Source: Croceimicrobium sp963977415
Lineage (GTDB): Bacteria; Bacteroidota; Bacteroidia; Flavobacteriales; Schleiferiaceae
Direction: 5' to 3'
Length of the DNA stretch: 64,000 bases
Assembly: GCA_963977415.1 (NCBI GenBank)
Contig: CAXBOS010000014.1
Location: 1-64,000, forward strand
Position numbers and translations under genes: made by a program. Shown piece after piece: positions 52,276 to 60,751 of the stretch; the first letter of the stretch is position 1; the number at the start of each line of letters is the position of its first letter. Below the pieces are notes generated by a model that saw only the letters and a list, made by a program, of their open reading frames with translations, did not search any database and was not told the DNA's origin.

Positions 52276-52844
52276 TTGGCAAGGGGAAATTTCATGCGAT
52301 ATCCAACACTAATTTGACCTTTCGAAATTTTGGCTAATTTCTTTTTAATCATGTTCTTACGCAAAGGACTTAAATAATCGGTGAAGAGAATTCCATCAAT
52401 ATGATCGTACTCATGCTGAATAACGCGTGCTTTTAGACCATCATAAACCTCTACTTGCTCCTGAAAGTTCTCGTCTACATATCTAATCTTGATACGTTCC
52501 AAGCGATCTACATCGCCGCGAATATCGGGAATGCTTAAGCAGCCTTCGTTAAAAACAAACTCCTCGCCATCTTCTTCCTCGATCCAGGCATTGATAAAGA
52601 CCTTTTTAAAATCTTTTAATTGTTCAGTCTCAGGATCCTCCTCATCTACAAAAGGGGTGGTATCTACAATAAAAAGTCGAATTGCCAAACCAATCTGTGG
52701 AGCTGCAAGACCCACGCCTTGTGCATTGTACATGGTATCGAACATATTGCTAATTAGAGTATCCAAATTTGGGTAATCCTTAGTTATTTCTTCTCCTTCC
52801 TTCCTTAAAACTGGATCTCCGTAGGCAACTATCGGTAATATCAT
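52272..52844 (-). CDS. def: Peptide deformylase
   Basis: A 190-residue metalloenzyme removing the formyl group from nascent proteins. All three motifs are intact: GVGLAAPQIG (43-52), EGCLSIP (Cys102 metal ligand) and QHEYDHIDG (H144, E145, H148). An acidic insertion (DEEDPETEQLKD, about 67-78) is common in Bacteroidota PDF. An upstream in-frame TTG (52862) lies inside the -7 box region, so the start is the ATG at 52844. Confidence 0.97.
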   Translation of the reverse strand: MILPIVAYGDPVLRKEGEEITKDYPNLDTLISNMFDTMYNAQGVGLAAPQIGLAIRLFIVDTTPFVDEEDPETEQLKDFKKVFINAWIEEEDGEEFVFNEGCLSIPDIRGDVDRLERIKIRYVDENFQEQVEVYDGLKARVIQHEYDHIDGILFTDYLSPLRKNMIKKKLAKISKGQISVGYRMKFPLAK

Positions 52845-52859
52845 GATTTCAATTTGCGG

Positions 52860-52867
52860 CAAAAGTA
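52860..52867 (-). promoter_or_regulatory. -7 box for the def operon
   Basis: TACTTTTG on the minus strand, an exact TAnnTTTG, 15 nt before the def ATG. It predicts a very short leader for the def, TPR lipoprotein, DUF5606 and mazG transcript. Confidence 0.6.
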
Positions 52868-52914
52868 AGGATTAGCAAAACTATTTCGCACTCTCCCTCT
52901 AAGATTCATAGTAG

Positions 52915-53325
52915 CTATCTATTTTGCATGAAGTCATCCAAGATAATTGCGGCGCTTACTTTATCTAAAGCTCCCTTTTCGCGACGCTTACTTTTCTTCA
53001 TGCCGCTTTGCACTAAGCTCTTCATGGCCAACTTACTGGTAAAACGCTCATCTTGCCGATGAATGCTTAAAATAGGAAATAATGCTTTGAGTTTACCCTC
53101 CCACTCTTTTACCAAGGCCGAGTTATCCGTTTCACCACCATCTAATCCTAATGGATCACCCAGAACAATGGCTTCAACCTTTTCGAGCTTTAGCCAATTT
53201 ACTAGATAAGCTTCTAATTCTCTGGTGGCTACCGTTTCGCGTGGAGACGCTATAATTTGCATGGGGTCTGTTTCGGCAATGCCGGTTCGTTTTCCTCCAA
53301 TATCAAGGGCTATTATCTTCGCCAA
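52915..53325 (-). CDS. ruvX: Putative Holliday junction resolvase / pre-rRNA nuclease YqgF
   Basis: A 136-residue RNase H-fold nuclease. The first catalytic Asp is in AKIIALDIGGKRTG, the conserved glycine loop is VLGDPLGLDG, and the last segment KGALDKVSAAIILDDFM carries the closing Asp. Family members mature the 16S rRNA 5' end and may resolve junctions. No ATG is available at the N-terminus; the TTG at 53325 gives the usual MAKI-type start, with another TTG at 53352 possible. Confidence 0.9.
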   Translation of the reverse strand: MAKIIALDIGGKRTGIAETDPMQIIASPRETVATRELEAYLVNWLKLEKVEAIVLGDPLGLDGGETDNSALVKEWEGKLKALFPILSIHRQDERFTSKLAMKSLVQSGMKKSKRREKGALDKVSAAIILDDFMQNR

Positions 53326-53330
53326 TCTTA

Positions 53331-53338
53331 TACTTTTG
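53331..53338 (+). promoter_or_regulatory. -7 box for dapD
   Basis: TACTTTTG, an exact TAnnTTTG, lies 18 nt before the dapD ATG (53357) and only 5 nt from the divergent ruvX start, so the dapD promoter overlaps the ruvX 5' region. Confidence 0.6.
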
Positions 53339-53356
53339 CGCAATATTATCAATATA

Positions 53357-54172
53357 ATGACAGACTACGCTACTTTAATTGAGGAAGCTTGGGAAAACCG
53401 AGCCCTATTAAGTGAAAATAAATATTTGCAAGCCATTGAGGCGGTGATTGAAGAAATCGATAAAGGCCGTCTTCGTTGCGCGCAACCAAGCGCTGAAGGT
53501 TGGATTGTTAACGAATGGGTAAAGAAAGCGGTAATACTCTACTTCCCTACTCGTAAAATGGAGGTTTTCGAAGCAGGCCCTATGGAGTTTCACGATAAAA
53601 TCCCTTTAAAATCAAACTATAAAGAATTAGGCATTCGTGTGGTACCTCATGCCGTGGCACGTTATGGCGCCTATATTTCCGCCGGAACTGTACTTATGCC
53701 CAGCTATGTAAATATTGGTGCTTATGTAGATGAAGGCACTATGGTAGATACTTGGGCCACAGTGGGAAGTTGCGCTCAAATTGGTAAAAACGTGCACCTT
53801 TCGGGAGGTGTCGGTATTGGTGGTGTTTTAGAGCCCGTGCAAGCGAGCCCCGTAATTATTGAGGACAATTGCTTTATCGGTTCCCGTTCTATTGTAGTAG
53901 AAGGCATCCGCATTGAAAAAGAAGCCGTGCTTGGTGCCAATGTGGTATTAACAGGCTCTACTAAAATTATTGACGTTAGCGGCGATGAGCCTCAGGAAAT
54001 TAAAGGATACATTCCTTCGCGTAGCGTGGTTATCCCCGGAACTTATCCTAAAAAGTTTCCCGCTGGGACTTTTAATGTGCCTTGTGCCCTCATTATTGGC
54101 AAACGGAAAGAAAGCACCGATAAAAAAACATCCCTAAACGAGGCCCTACGAGAATACAGCGTTTCGGTTTAA
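53357..54172 (+). CDS. dapD: Tetrahydrodipicolinate N-succinyltransferase
   Basis: A 271-residue left-handed beta-helix acyltransferase in the succinylase branch of lysine and meso-diaminopimelate synthesis. Hexapeptide repeats run from about 105 to 230 (YVNIGAYVDEGTMVDTWATV, then VHLSGGVGIGGVLEP). The N-terminal helical domain and the C-terminal PCALIIGKR are as in E. coli DapD. A longer in-frame ORF upstream reads through ruvX antisense, and the ATG at 53357 follows a -7 box, so that start is preferred. Confidence 0.97.
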   Translation: MTDYATLIEEAWENRALLSENKYLQAIEAVIEEIDKGRLRCAQPSAEGWIVNEWVKKAVILYFPTRKMEVFEAGPMEFHDKIPLKSNYKELGIRVVPHAVARYGAYISAGTVLMPSYVNIGAYVDEGTMVDTWATVGSCAQIGKNVHLSGGVGIGGVLEPVQASPVIIEDNCFIGSRSIVVEGIRIEKEAVLGANVVLTGSTKIIDVSGDEPQEIKGYIPSRSVVIPGTYPKKFPAGTFNVPCALIIGKRKESTDKKTSLNEALREYSVSV

Positions 54173-54224
54173 AACTAATTAAGCTTAAGCAACTTAAGTT
54201 ACTCTTTTACTAAAGTAAAGTAGC

Positions 54225-54232
54225 TACCTTTG
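54225..54232 (+). promoter_or_regulatory. -7 box for the DUF2892 gene
   Basis: TACCTTTG, an exact TAnnTTTG, about 22 nt before the ATG at 54255. No clear -33 partner. Confidence 0.55.
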
Positions 54233-54254
54233 TTAGATAACCAAAGAAAAAAAC

Positions 54255-54458
54255 ATGAAAAAAAACATGGGCAAGTTAGACCGCACCATTAGACTGATTG
54301 TGGCTGCCGTTATCCTTTTACTGTATTTCACCGGCAACATTGCGGGAACATTAGCTACTGTATTATTGGTAGTAGCAGGCATTTTTGTAGTCACCAGTTT
54401 CATAAATTTTTGCCCTTTATACCGACTTTTCGGCATCAACAGCTGTAAAGTTGCTTAG
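54255..54458 (+). CDS. YgaP-type DUF2892 inner-membrane protein
   Basis: A 67-residue protein with two membrane helices (about 12-30 and 34-50). The family opening MGKLDRTIRLIVAAVILLLY starts at residue 5, and the conserved FCPLYRLFGINSC forms the end with two cysteines. It corresponds to the membrane part of YgaP, without its rhodanese domain. Function unknown. It is a single gene with its own promoter and terminator. Confidence 0.9.
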   Translation: MKKNMGKLDRTIRLIVAAVILLLYFTGNIAGTLATVLLVVAGIFVVTSFINFCPLYRLFGINSCKVA

Positions 54459-54499
54459 ACAGGCAGCCTTGAAAGAGGTGAGTTAAACTATATTGAACT

Positions 54500-54529
54500 A
54501 AGGGAGAAAAGTATATTCTCCCTTTTTTT
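54500..54529 (+). terminator. Terminator after the DUF2892 gene
   Basis: Inverted repeat AAGGGAGAA / TTCTCCCTT around AAGTATA, followed by a run of T. It lies just before the corA start. Confidence 0.88.
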
Positions 54530-54547
54530 GGCTCTATTCACCCCATC

Positions 54548-55597
54548 TTGAAAAAGAAAGATAAACAGAGCAGAAGTATATTTTTATCTTCGCTTTCTAT
54601 GGATATGAAGAAAGAGCAACAAGAATTTCTCGAAAATACTAGCCTAATTAGCTATTCGAATAAGGACTTTAGTCGTACAAAATTTAAGAGTCTCGAAGAT
54701 ATTCTCATTAGTCCTAGCACCACCGATAGTGTTCACTGGTTCAATACCTATGGTATGCATTACCGTGAAACCATCAAAATGGTTATCCGTACTAATAATC
54801 TCGACGATTTTCTCCTCAAATTAATCAACGATCAAGAGCATCGAAACAAGGTTATTGAACTGGATAATGTGGTGTTTTTCGCGGTACAGGTTTTAGTAAA
54901 GGGCGACACGGCCTTGGCCTCCGAGCAAATGATTTTTATCGCTTCTCATAATTATGTGTGGAGTATTCAGGAAAAACCGGGTGACTATTTCGAGTGGATC
55001 CGCGAACGTCTAAGTAATAACCTTGGAATCAGCCGTAAGAAAAATGCTAGCTACCTACTTTTTCTCCTTATCGAGTCTATTATTGATAATTACATCGAGA
55101 CCTATACCCAATACGAAGAGCAAAGCGATTTACTGCTTGATGACACCGATATTAAACCCACGCCCGCTTTTACCGCCATGGTAGAAAGTAGAAAACAAGA
55201 GTTATTCAATTTCAAAAAAGCGGCCACCAGTTTACGGAACACCATTGTAAAACTAGAAAAAGTAGGTCTTTACCAGCAAAAATCGAAATACTTCAGCGAG
55301 CTAAAAGAGCAAATAAACAACCACATTACTGATATCGATTTCGATCTGCAAGAGCTAGAAAGTAAAATAAATCTCATTTTTAGTATTCAGGGGCACCGCC
55401 TTAATGAGGTAATGAAAACCCTCACTATTCTATCTGTAATCTTTATTCCGCTTACCTTTTTGGCTGGTATTTACGGAATGAATTTTCGCAATATCCCAGA
55501 GCTAGAAACTGAAAACGGTTATTTTATACTCTTGGGAATAATGTTCTTGATTAGCCTTGGTAGCGTTTGGTATTTCTACAAAAAAAAGTGGTTCTGA
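54548..55597 (+). CDS. corA: CorA-family Mg2+/Co2+ channel
   Basis: A 349-residue pentameric divalent-cation channel. The large cytoplasmic domain ends in a long helical stalk (about 190-285, rich in Leu/Lys/Glu heptads), followed by two C-terminal helices with the selectivity motif GMN in AGIYGMNFRNIPE. The C-terminus is basic (YKKKWF). The start is a TTG at 54548; the next ATG is at 54599, which would remove a basic leader of 17 residues. The start is uncertain. Confidence 0.93.
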   Translation: MKKKDKQSRSIFLSSLSMDMKKEQQEFLENTSLISYSNKDFSRTKFKSLEDILISPSTTDSVHWFNTYGMHYRETIKMVIRTNNLDDFLLKLINDQEHRNKVIELDNVVFFAVQVLVKGDTALASEQMIFIASHNYVWSIQEKPGDYFEWIRERLSNNLGISRKKNASYLLFLLIESIIDNYIETYTQYEEQSDLLLDDTDIKPTPAFTAMVESRKQELFNFKKAATSLRNTIVKLEKVGLYQQKSKYFSELKEQINNHITDIDFDLQELESKINLIFSIQGHRLNEVMKTLTILSVIFIPLTFLAGIYGMNFRNIPELETENGYFILLGIMFLISLGSVWYFYKKKWF

Positions 55598-55639
55598 GTT
55601 GCCCCAAAACCACCTAAAATTAAGTATCTAATTCAGAAA

Positions 55640-56854
55640 TTACTTTCTAATCAATTTCTGTTGCCCTAGTATTTCACCCTTACGGTAGATGCGTAGCTGA
55701 TAAAATCCTGCTGCTAAATTAGAAATATCGATTCGAGATCCATTGGTAGGATAAGTGCCCATAAATTTACCTTGCGCATCTATAATTTCAACTTCGTCAA
55801 TCTCCCTGTTGGACTTGTATTCCAAATAAGTACCTGAATTTGGATTAGGATAAAAATCAAAACTAAAAGCCTCTAAAGCTTGCTGCTCCTCGTTACCAAT
55901 ACCTAAAGGATTAAGATGAAATTTATACATCGTAGTTGGGTAACTTGAGAATTGACGATTGAAGCCGCCCATAAAGTAAACGGTATCGCTAATCACAAAA
56001 GAACCAGGTGCCCATAAACTTCTGCCAGGATGTGCTGGTAATTGCGTCCAAGTATCGTTCGTAGGGTTGTAGCGCCACATTTCACCCGTGTTCATAAAAC
56101 TATGATTGTCGCCATCGCCGCTTAATACATAACCAAAACCCTGATTGGAAAATTGAGTACCCGCTACTCTCGCCTCACCGGGAAAATTAGCCATAGTGGC
56201 CCAGTTATTAGTTACTGTATCCCACTTATACCAGTCGTCGTAAATTATATTACCCCCGTGGCCCATGCCTGAAAACACGTCTTTGCCAATGGCAAATTGA
56301 AAAGGATGGTGACGCGAACTAGCAGGAATATCAGGTAGCTGCGACCAAGTATCCGTTTGGATGTCATAGACCCAAAAGTCTTTTAAGTCGCCACTATTGT
56401 CATTTCCTAAACCCATATAAATTTTACCATCGGCGGCCATTAATGAAGGGTGACGACGCGCATTACCCGGACAAGAAGCTAACTCGGTCCACTGGCCAGT
56501 TTGGGGATCAAATACCCATAAATCGTCAAAATATTGAGTATTGGAAACACCAAAGCCCATATAAGCCAAGCCTTCGTATGTGGTTCCAATGGAAAATGAA
56601 CGCGCTCCACCGGGAAAGTCAGGTAAAGTGGCCCAAACATCCGCTACAGGGTCATAACGATAAAAATCGTCTGTTAAAGCGCCAAAACTATTGGTACCGG
56701 TTAACATATAACCAAAACCATTCAAGGCAAAAGTTACTGGATGGTGCCTACCACTAGGAATGGTACCCGCCGTTATCCATGACTGTGCAGATAGAGTAGT
56801 ACTAAAACCTAGTAACAGACTCAAAAATGTTGTTCTAATAATGTTTCTTTTCAT
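55640..56854 (-). CDS. Secreted Kelch-repeat protein with T9SS sorting domain
   Basis: A 404-residue exported protein. A signal peptide (FLSLLLGFSTTLSAQ) is followed by about six Kelch blades (repeats such as DDFYRYDPVADVWATLPDFPG and DLKDFWVYDIQTDTW), forming a beta-propeller to about residue 325. The last ~75 residues are a type A T9SS C-terminal domain: FDFYPNPNSG, then VEIIDAQGK and LAAGFYQLRIYRKGE. It should cross the outer membrane through T9SS and be anchored or released. The ligand is unknown. Confidence 0.9.
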   Translation of the reverse strand: MKRNIIRTTFLSLLLGFSTTLSAQSWITAGTIPSGRHHPVTFALNGFGYMLTGTNSFGALTDDFYRYDPVADVWATLPDFPGGARSFSIGTTYEGLAYMGFGVSNTQYFDDLWVFDPQTGQWTELASCPGNARRHPSLMAADGKIYMGLGNDNSGDLKDFWVYDIQTDTWSQLPDIPASSRHHPFQFAIGKDVFSGMGHGGNIIYDDWYKWDTVTNNWATMANFPGEARVAGTQFSNQGFGYVLSGDGDNHSFMNTGEMWRYNPTNDTWTQLPAHPGRSLWAPGSFVISDTVYFMGGFNRQFSSYPTTMYKFHLNPLGIGNEEQQALEAFSFDFYPNPNSGTYLEYKSNREIDEVEIIDAQGKFMGTYPTNGSRIDISNLAAGFYQLRIYRKGEILGQQKLIRK

Positions 56855-56954
56855 GCAGAGTTTAACTAAAATTGATTCTATATGTTTACAATATTAAGGT
56901 TTAAACATTAAATTTTAACTACTCAGAAGAATTAATCTCTTTTCCCTTTAACCA

Positions 56955-57293
56955 TTAGCCACCAATGGTTCCGTGGTAAATATAGGCTGCAACAAAAAGT
57001 AGGTTTAAAAGCAAAGCGATACGAATGAGTATTTTCTTCTTAAAAAGAACAGTGCTAATACTAAGAATAAGCATCGCTAAAAAAAGAAGTCCCCAGTAAA
57101 GATGAACCATGGCAAATAGAGCGGCGCTTTTGTAAAAATAAGGGCCTGTCGCTTGCTCTCCAAAAGAATATAGCTCGGTCCAATTAATTACTTCCACTAA
57201 AAACCATTGCCCCAAATTTAAGAGCACCATAAAGAAATTCAGGCCCAAAGTGCCAAGATTCAAAGCTTTCCCACCTTTATTTTCCTTTTTCAT
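56955..57293 (-). CDS. Small three-helix membrane protein, unknown
   Basis: A 112-residue protein with three hydrophobic segments (about 13-33, 53-80, 87-107), a basic N-terminus and a short C-terminal YHGTIGG. I do not recognise the family. It follows the MBL phosphodiesterase gene by 5 bp, so the two are probably co-transcribed, but no functional link can be read from sequence. Confidence 0.7.
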   Translation of the reverse strand: MKKENKGGKALNLGTLGLNFFMVLLNLGQWFLVEVINWTELYSFGEQATGPYFYKSAALFAMVHLYWGLLFLAMLILSISTVLFKKKILIRIALLLNLLFVAAYIYHGTIGG

Positions 57294-57298
57294 TTGCC

Positions 57299-58066
57299 TT
57301 AGATATTAATGGGTAGCTCTAAACCATCCCAAGCTAAAAAACGGTTTTGCTTTAATTCGGCTTGCACCGTGGCATGCCTACCCATTTGATGACTGATATG
57401 AGTAAAATAACAATTTGTAACACTTAAGTCATCCGCCAAAGTTAGGGCCTCCTCTAAACTAAAATGCGAATGGTGCTTCTCTTTGCGCAAAGCATTAATC
57501 ACCAAGTTTTCTAAGCCTTGTAATTTCTTCAATTCAGGCTTGGGAATATTGTTGGCATCGGTTATATACGCGCAATCGCCCACCCGAAAACATATTACTG
57601 GTAAATCGGCATGCCAAAGGAAAAGCGGCTGCACCTTTATATCGCCAATTAAAAAGGTATCAGTAGGTATTCTTATAAAGTTTATTTGAGGAATGCCAGG
57701 ATAGTCGGAATTTTGAAAAATATAAGAATATTGCTCGCGGATACGCATTTCAACGGCTTCACTGCAGTAGATAGGAATGCTGTGTTTTTGGATGAAATTA
57801 ATGGCTCTTAAATCGTCAATGCCAGCGGTGTGATCCTGATGTTGATGGGTAATTAACACAGCATCAATATCATCAATACCCGCCCGTAAAAGTTGGTAAC
57901 GCATATCAGGACCGCTGTCTATCAATACCGTAGTTGTAGCCGACTGTAGAATTGCGGAGCTTCGCAAGCGACGGTCATTCGCATCTACCGAAGTGCAAAC
58001 CTTGCACTTACAACCAATAACTGGCACCCCTTGAGAGGTACCACTGCCTAATATTTTCAAAGTCAT
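57299..58066 (-). CDS. MBL-fold phosphodiesterase, PhnP-like
   Basis: A 255-residue metallo-beta-lactamase-fold hydrolase. The metal motif H74-x-H76-x-D78-H79 is in THQHQDHTAG. Near the N-terminus GCKCKVC (Cys 19, 21, 24) provides the structural zinc site known from PhnP (phosphoribosyl cyclic phosphodiesterase). Distal ligands are in LFLWHADLP and FTHISHQ. No phosphonate genes are nearby, so the physiological substrate is open. An in-frame GTG at 58072 precedes the chosen ATG by two codons. Confidence 0.9.
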   Translation of the reverse strand: MTLKILGSGTSQGVPVIGCKCKVCTSVDANDRRLRSSAILQSATTTVLIDSGPDMRYQLLRAGIDDIDAVLITHQHQDHTAGIDDLRAINFIQKHSIPIYCSEAVEMRIREQYSYIFQNSDYPGIPQINFIRIPTDTFLIGDIKVQPLFLWHADLPVICFRVGDCAYITDANNIPKPELKKLQGLENLVINALRKEKHHSHFSLEEALTLADDLSVTNCYFTHISHQMGRHATVQAELKQNRFLAWDGLELPINI

Positions 58067-58130
58067 TTCCACCGGTCAAAATTAGGCTAAAACTTTTAGG
58101 CTTTTAAAGATGTTTACGAGAATAGAATCC

Positions 58131-58138
58131 TACTTTTG
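58131..58138 (+). promoter_or_regulatory. -7 box upstream of the 475-residue unknown gene
   Basis: TACTTTTG, an exact TAnnTTTG, 32 nt before the ATG at 58171. No convincing -33 element. Confidence 0.55.
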
Positions 58139-58170
58139 TGTGGAATTAATAGCTAAAATCGCTCTGTCTT

Positions 58171-59598
58171 ATGGAACGTCTCGTTCTCTCTACCGCCCAG
58201 AAATCTCTGAAGGTAAACCTCAATGAAAACATTTATGGAACATTTGCTGAAATTGGTGCTGGCCAAGAAGTAGTTCGAAATTTCTTTCGTGTTGGTGCCG
58301 CTTCAGGAACTGTAGCCAAGGCCATGAGCGCCTATGACAAAAAGTTTTCGGACGCTATTTATGGAGTTGAAGAAGACGGCCGTTATGTAACCGAAGCGCG
58401 CTTGCGCAAGATGCTTGACCATGAATATGGATTAATGGAAGAACGCTTAGAGCGTGATCTTCACCCCCAAAGATGCTATTTCACTTTTGCTAATACCGTT
58501 GCTACCATTAACTTCACGCGTAAGTTTAAGGGACACGGTTGGATGGGAATTCGCTTTCAGCTTAGCGCCGATCAAGAACCGAATGATGTACTATTTCATG
58601 TGCGCATGAAAGAGGAAGATGCGGCCTTACAGCAAGAAACGATTGGGGTTATGGGCGTAAATCTCATTTATGGAGTTTTTAATATCCGTAACAATCCCGA
58701 AGAGTTACTAAAATCGCTTTACGACAATATTGCCCGTTATAAAATGGAGATCGACATGATCCATTTTGAAGGGCCTGAGTTTGCCCACGTTGATAACCGT
58801 TTGATGTCGCTAAGACTCTTACAATACGGCATGACCGACGCTGTTATTTTTGGTCCTGAAGGCAATAATATATTACCCGCTGCCCTACTCTACAAAAAGA
58901 ATATTCTTACCGTAAGAGGAAGTTTCCGCCCTGTTACCAAGGTAAATATGGATATGATTAGCAAGGCGAGGAAAAGCTTTATGCAAGAGCGTAAGGTTAG
59001 TCCCGATACGGTAGAAGTCCTTTTTGAAATTACCCTAAATAACCTCAAAGCGGAAGGTGAAATTGACGAACAAGATTTCTTGGATAGAGCAGAAATTCTC
59101 TGCTCACTGGGGCAAACCGTACTCATTTCAAATTACCAACAATACTATAAGCTGGTTGAGTATTTCTCTCGTTATACAGAAGAACGCATGGGCCTTATTA
59201 TGGGTGTTAGCAATTTAAACGAGCTTTTTGACGGACGTTATTACCGCGACTTAAAAGGTGGTATACTAGAGGCCTTCGGAATTCTTTATTCTACCGATCT
59301 TAAGCTTTATGTGTATCCTTATCAGCCTAATCCTAATGAGCCCATACAAACTAGTGAAAGCTTAAATATCCATCCGCGCTTTAAGCCCCTTTTCGACTTC
59401 TTAGTATTTAACCGCAGAATAAAAGATATTGACGATTACGATCCGAGTATCCTGCAAATCTTCTCGCGCGATATCTTAAAACGCATCCGCAAAGGCGAAG
59501 AAGGTTGGGAATTTGCCTTACCCGAAATGGTAGGTAACATGATTAAGGATAAAAAACTATTTGGTTACTTGAGTAAGAAAAAGGAACTGAGCCAATAA
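58171..59598 (+). CDS. Large conserved-looking protein of unknown function
   Basis: A 475-residue soluble protein with no signal peptide or membrane helix. Near the N-terminus ENIYGTFAEIGAGQEVVRNF is glycine-bearing and looks strongly conserved. It is followed by AASGTVAKAMSAYDKKFSDA, a possible nucleotide- or substrate-binding region. FTFANTVATINF (about 103-114), KFKGHGWMGIRFQL and HFEGPEFAHVDNRLMSLRL are other compact motifs. I think relatives exist in several phyla, but I cannot name a catalytic activity. It stands alone, with a -7 box upstream and a terminator downstream that lies inside the convergent gene. Confidence 0.75.
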   Translation: MERLVLSTAQKSLKVNLNENIYGTFAEIGAGQEVVRNFFRVGAASGTVAKAMSAYDKKFSDAIYGVEEDGRYVTEARLRKMLDHEYGLMEERLERDLHPQRCYFTFANTVATINFTRKFKGHGWMGIRFQLSADQEPNDVLFHVRMKEEDAALQQETIGVMGVNLIYGVFNIRNNPEELLKSLYDNIARYKMEIDMIHFEGPEFAHVDNRLMSLRLLQYGMTDAVIFGPEGNNILPAALLYKKNILTVRGSFRPVTKVNMDMISKARKSFMQERKVSPDTVEVLFEITLNNLKAEGEIDEQDFLDRAEILCSLGQTVLISNYQQYYKLVEYFSRYTEERMGLIMGVSNLNELFDGRYYRDLKGGILEAFGILYSTDLKLYVYPYQPNPNEPIQTSESLNIHPRFKPLFDFLVFNRRIKDIDDYDPSILQIFSRDILKRIRKGEEGWEFALPEMVGNMIKDKKLFGYLSKKKELSQ

Positions 59599-59617
59599 GT
59601 GCCAAATAAAATTCAAA

Positions 59618-60751
59618 TTATAAACTAAGGAGGTAATTGATTAACAAATCGATTTCCTCCTTTTTGCTGTCTTTACCAAAGGAAACTCGCAGCACGGTAT
59701 CTTGGTGATTGGGTTTTAAGGCAGCAATTACATGCGAACTTTGCACACTTCCCGAGGAACATGCGCTTCCACCCGATACGGCAAAACCATGCAGATCTAA
59801 GTTAAATAGTAACATGCCATTATCATCTTTCAAAGGGAAAGAAATGCTGGCCACGGTATACAAACTTTTTCCTAGTTCACCACTGAGTCCATTGGTATAA
59901 ACCGCTGGAATTTTCTCTTTTAATTGCGCTAAGAAATAACTTTTAATCTCTTCAATATGAGAGCGTTCTTCATCCAGATGCTCATAAGCCAAGCTCAGGG
60001 CTTTCGCCATGGCCCCTACTTGAAAAATATTCTCCGTTCCACCGCGTAATCCTCTTTGTTGCGCTCCTCCCGAAATTAATGCTTGTACTTTTAATTTTTG
60101 CGAGAGGTATAAAAACCCTACCGCTTTTGGACCATGAAATTTATGCGCCGAAGCCGAGGCAAAATCAATCGGTAAATCGCCTAAATTTAAAGGGAAGTGC
60201 CCCACCGTTTGCACTGTATCACTATGAAAATACGAATTGTATTTATGGGCTAAATCGCCAATGGCTTTTAAATCGTTTAGATTGCCGATTTCATTATTAC
60301 CATGCATCAAGGATACCAAAGCTGGTCCTTCTTTTTGCAACTCATGTTCTAATTCTGCCAAATCAATTTGTCCCTGCGCATCTACCGAAAGGACAGAAAA
60401 CTCGGCGCCAAAGGCCTTTGACCAAAGTTCAGCGGCGTGTAAAACCGCATGATGCTCGAGAGGACTGGTGATAATGCGCTTTACTTTTAAATCGCGCAAA
60501 GCCATTACAATGGCCGTATTGTTAGCTTCGGTACCGCCTGAGGTGAAAATGATTTCCGCACTTTGGCATGCCATTAATTTGGCAATTTGCTTGCGGCTAG
60601 ATTCCAATACCACTTTGGCTTTTCGACCAAAAGAGTGGCTACTGGAAGGGTTGGCTTGTGAGCCTAATAATAATTCCGAATAATAATCTACCACTTCTTT
60701 GCGCATAGGCGTGGAAGCGGCATAATCGAAATAAATGGGAGTTTGGGTCAT
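59618..60751 (-). CDS. Cysteine desulfurase (NifS/IscS-like)
   Basis: A 377-residue PLP enzyme removing sulfur from cysteine for Fe-S clusters or thiolation. The PLP lysine is K204 in SAHKFHGPK, the TEANN segment binds the cofactor, and the catalytic cysteine is C331 in SGGSACSSGS. The cysteine loop is of the long IscS/NifS (class I) type. No iscU or sufU is adjacent. It overlaps the upstream class V aminotransferase by 4 nt (ATGA). The final codons also form a hairpin used by the facing gene. Confidence 0.92.
   Translation of the reverse strand: MTQTPIYFDYAASTPMRKEVVDYYSELLLGSQANPSSSHSFGRKAKVVLESSRKQIAKLMACQSAEIIFTSGGTEANNTAIVMALRDLKVKRIITSPLEHHAVLHAAELWSKAFGAEFSVLSVDAQGQIDLAELEHELQKEGPALVSLMHGNNEIGNLNDLKAIGDLAHKYNSYFHSDTVQTVGHFPLNLGDLPIDFASASAHKFHGPKAVGFLYLSQKLKVQALISGGAQQRGLRGGTENIFQVGAMAKALSLAYEHLDEERSHIEEIKSYFLAQLKEKIPAVYTNGLSGELGKSLYTVASISFPLKDDNGMLLFNLDLHGFAVSGGSACSSGSVQSSHVIAALKPNHQDTVLRVSFGKDSKKEEIDLLINYLLSL
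59627..59662 (+). terminator. Terminator embedded in the end of the cysteine desulfurase gene
   Basis: On the plus strand AAGGAGGTAATTGATT / AATCGATTTCCTCCTT (two mismatches) with loop AACA is followed by TTTTTG. It lies 28 nt after the stop of the 475-residue unknown gene and entirely within the last codons of the convergent desulfurase gene. Confidence 0.75.

Noticed and set aside
53225..53356. 44-residue N-terminal extension of DapD
   Set aside because: It lies antisense within ruvX and upstream of the dapD -7 box; the DapD family starts at the ATG at 53357.
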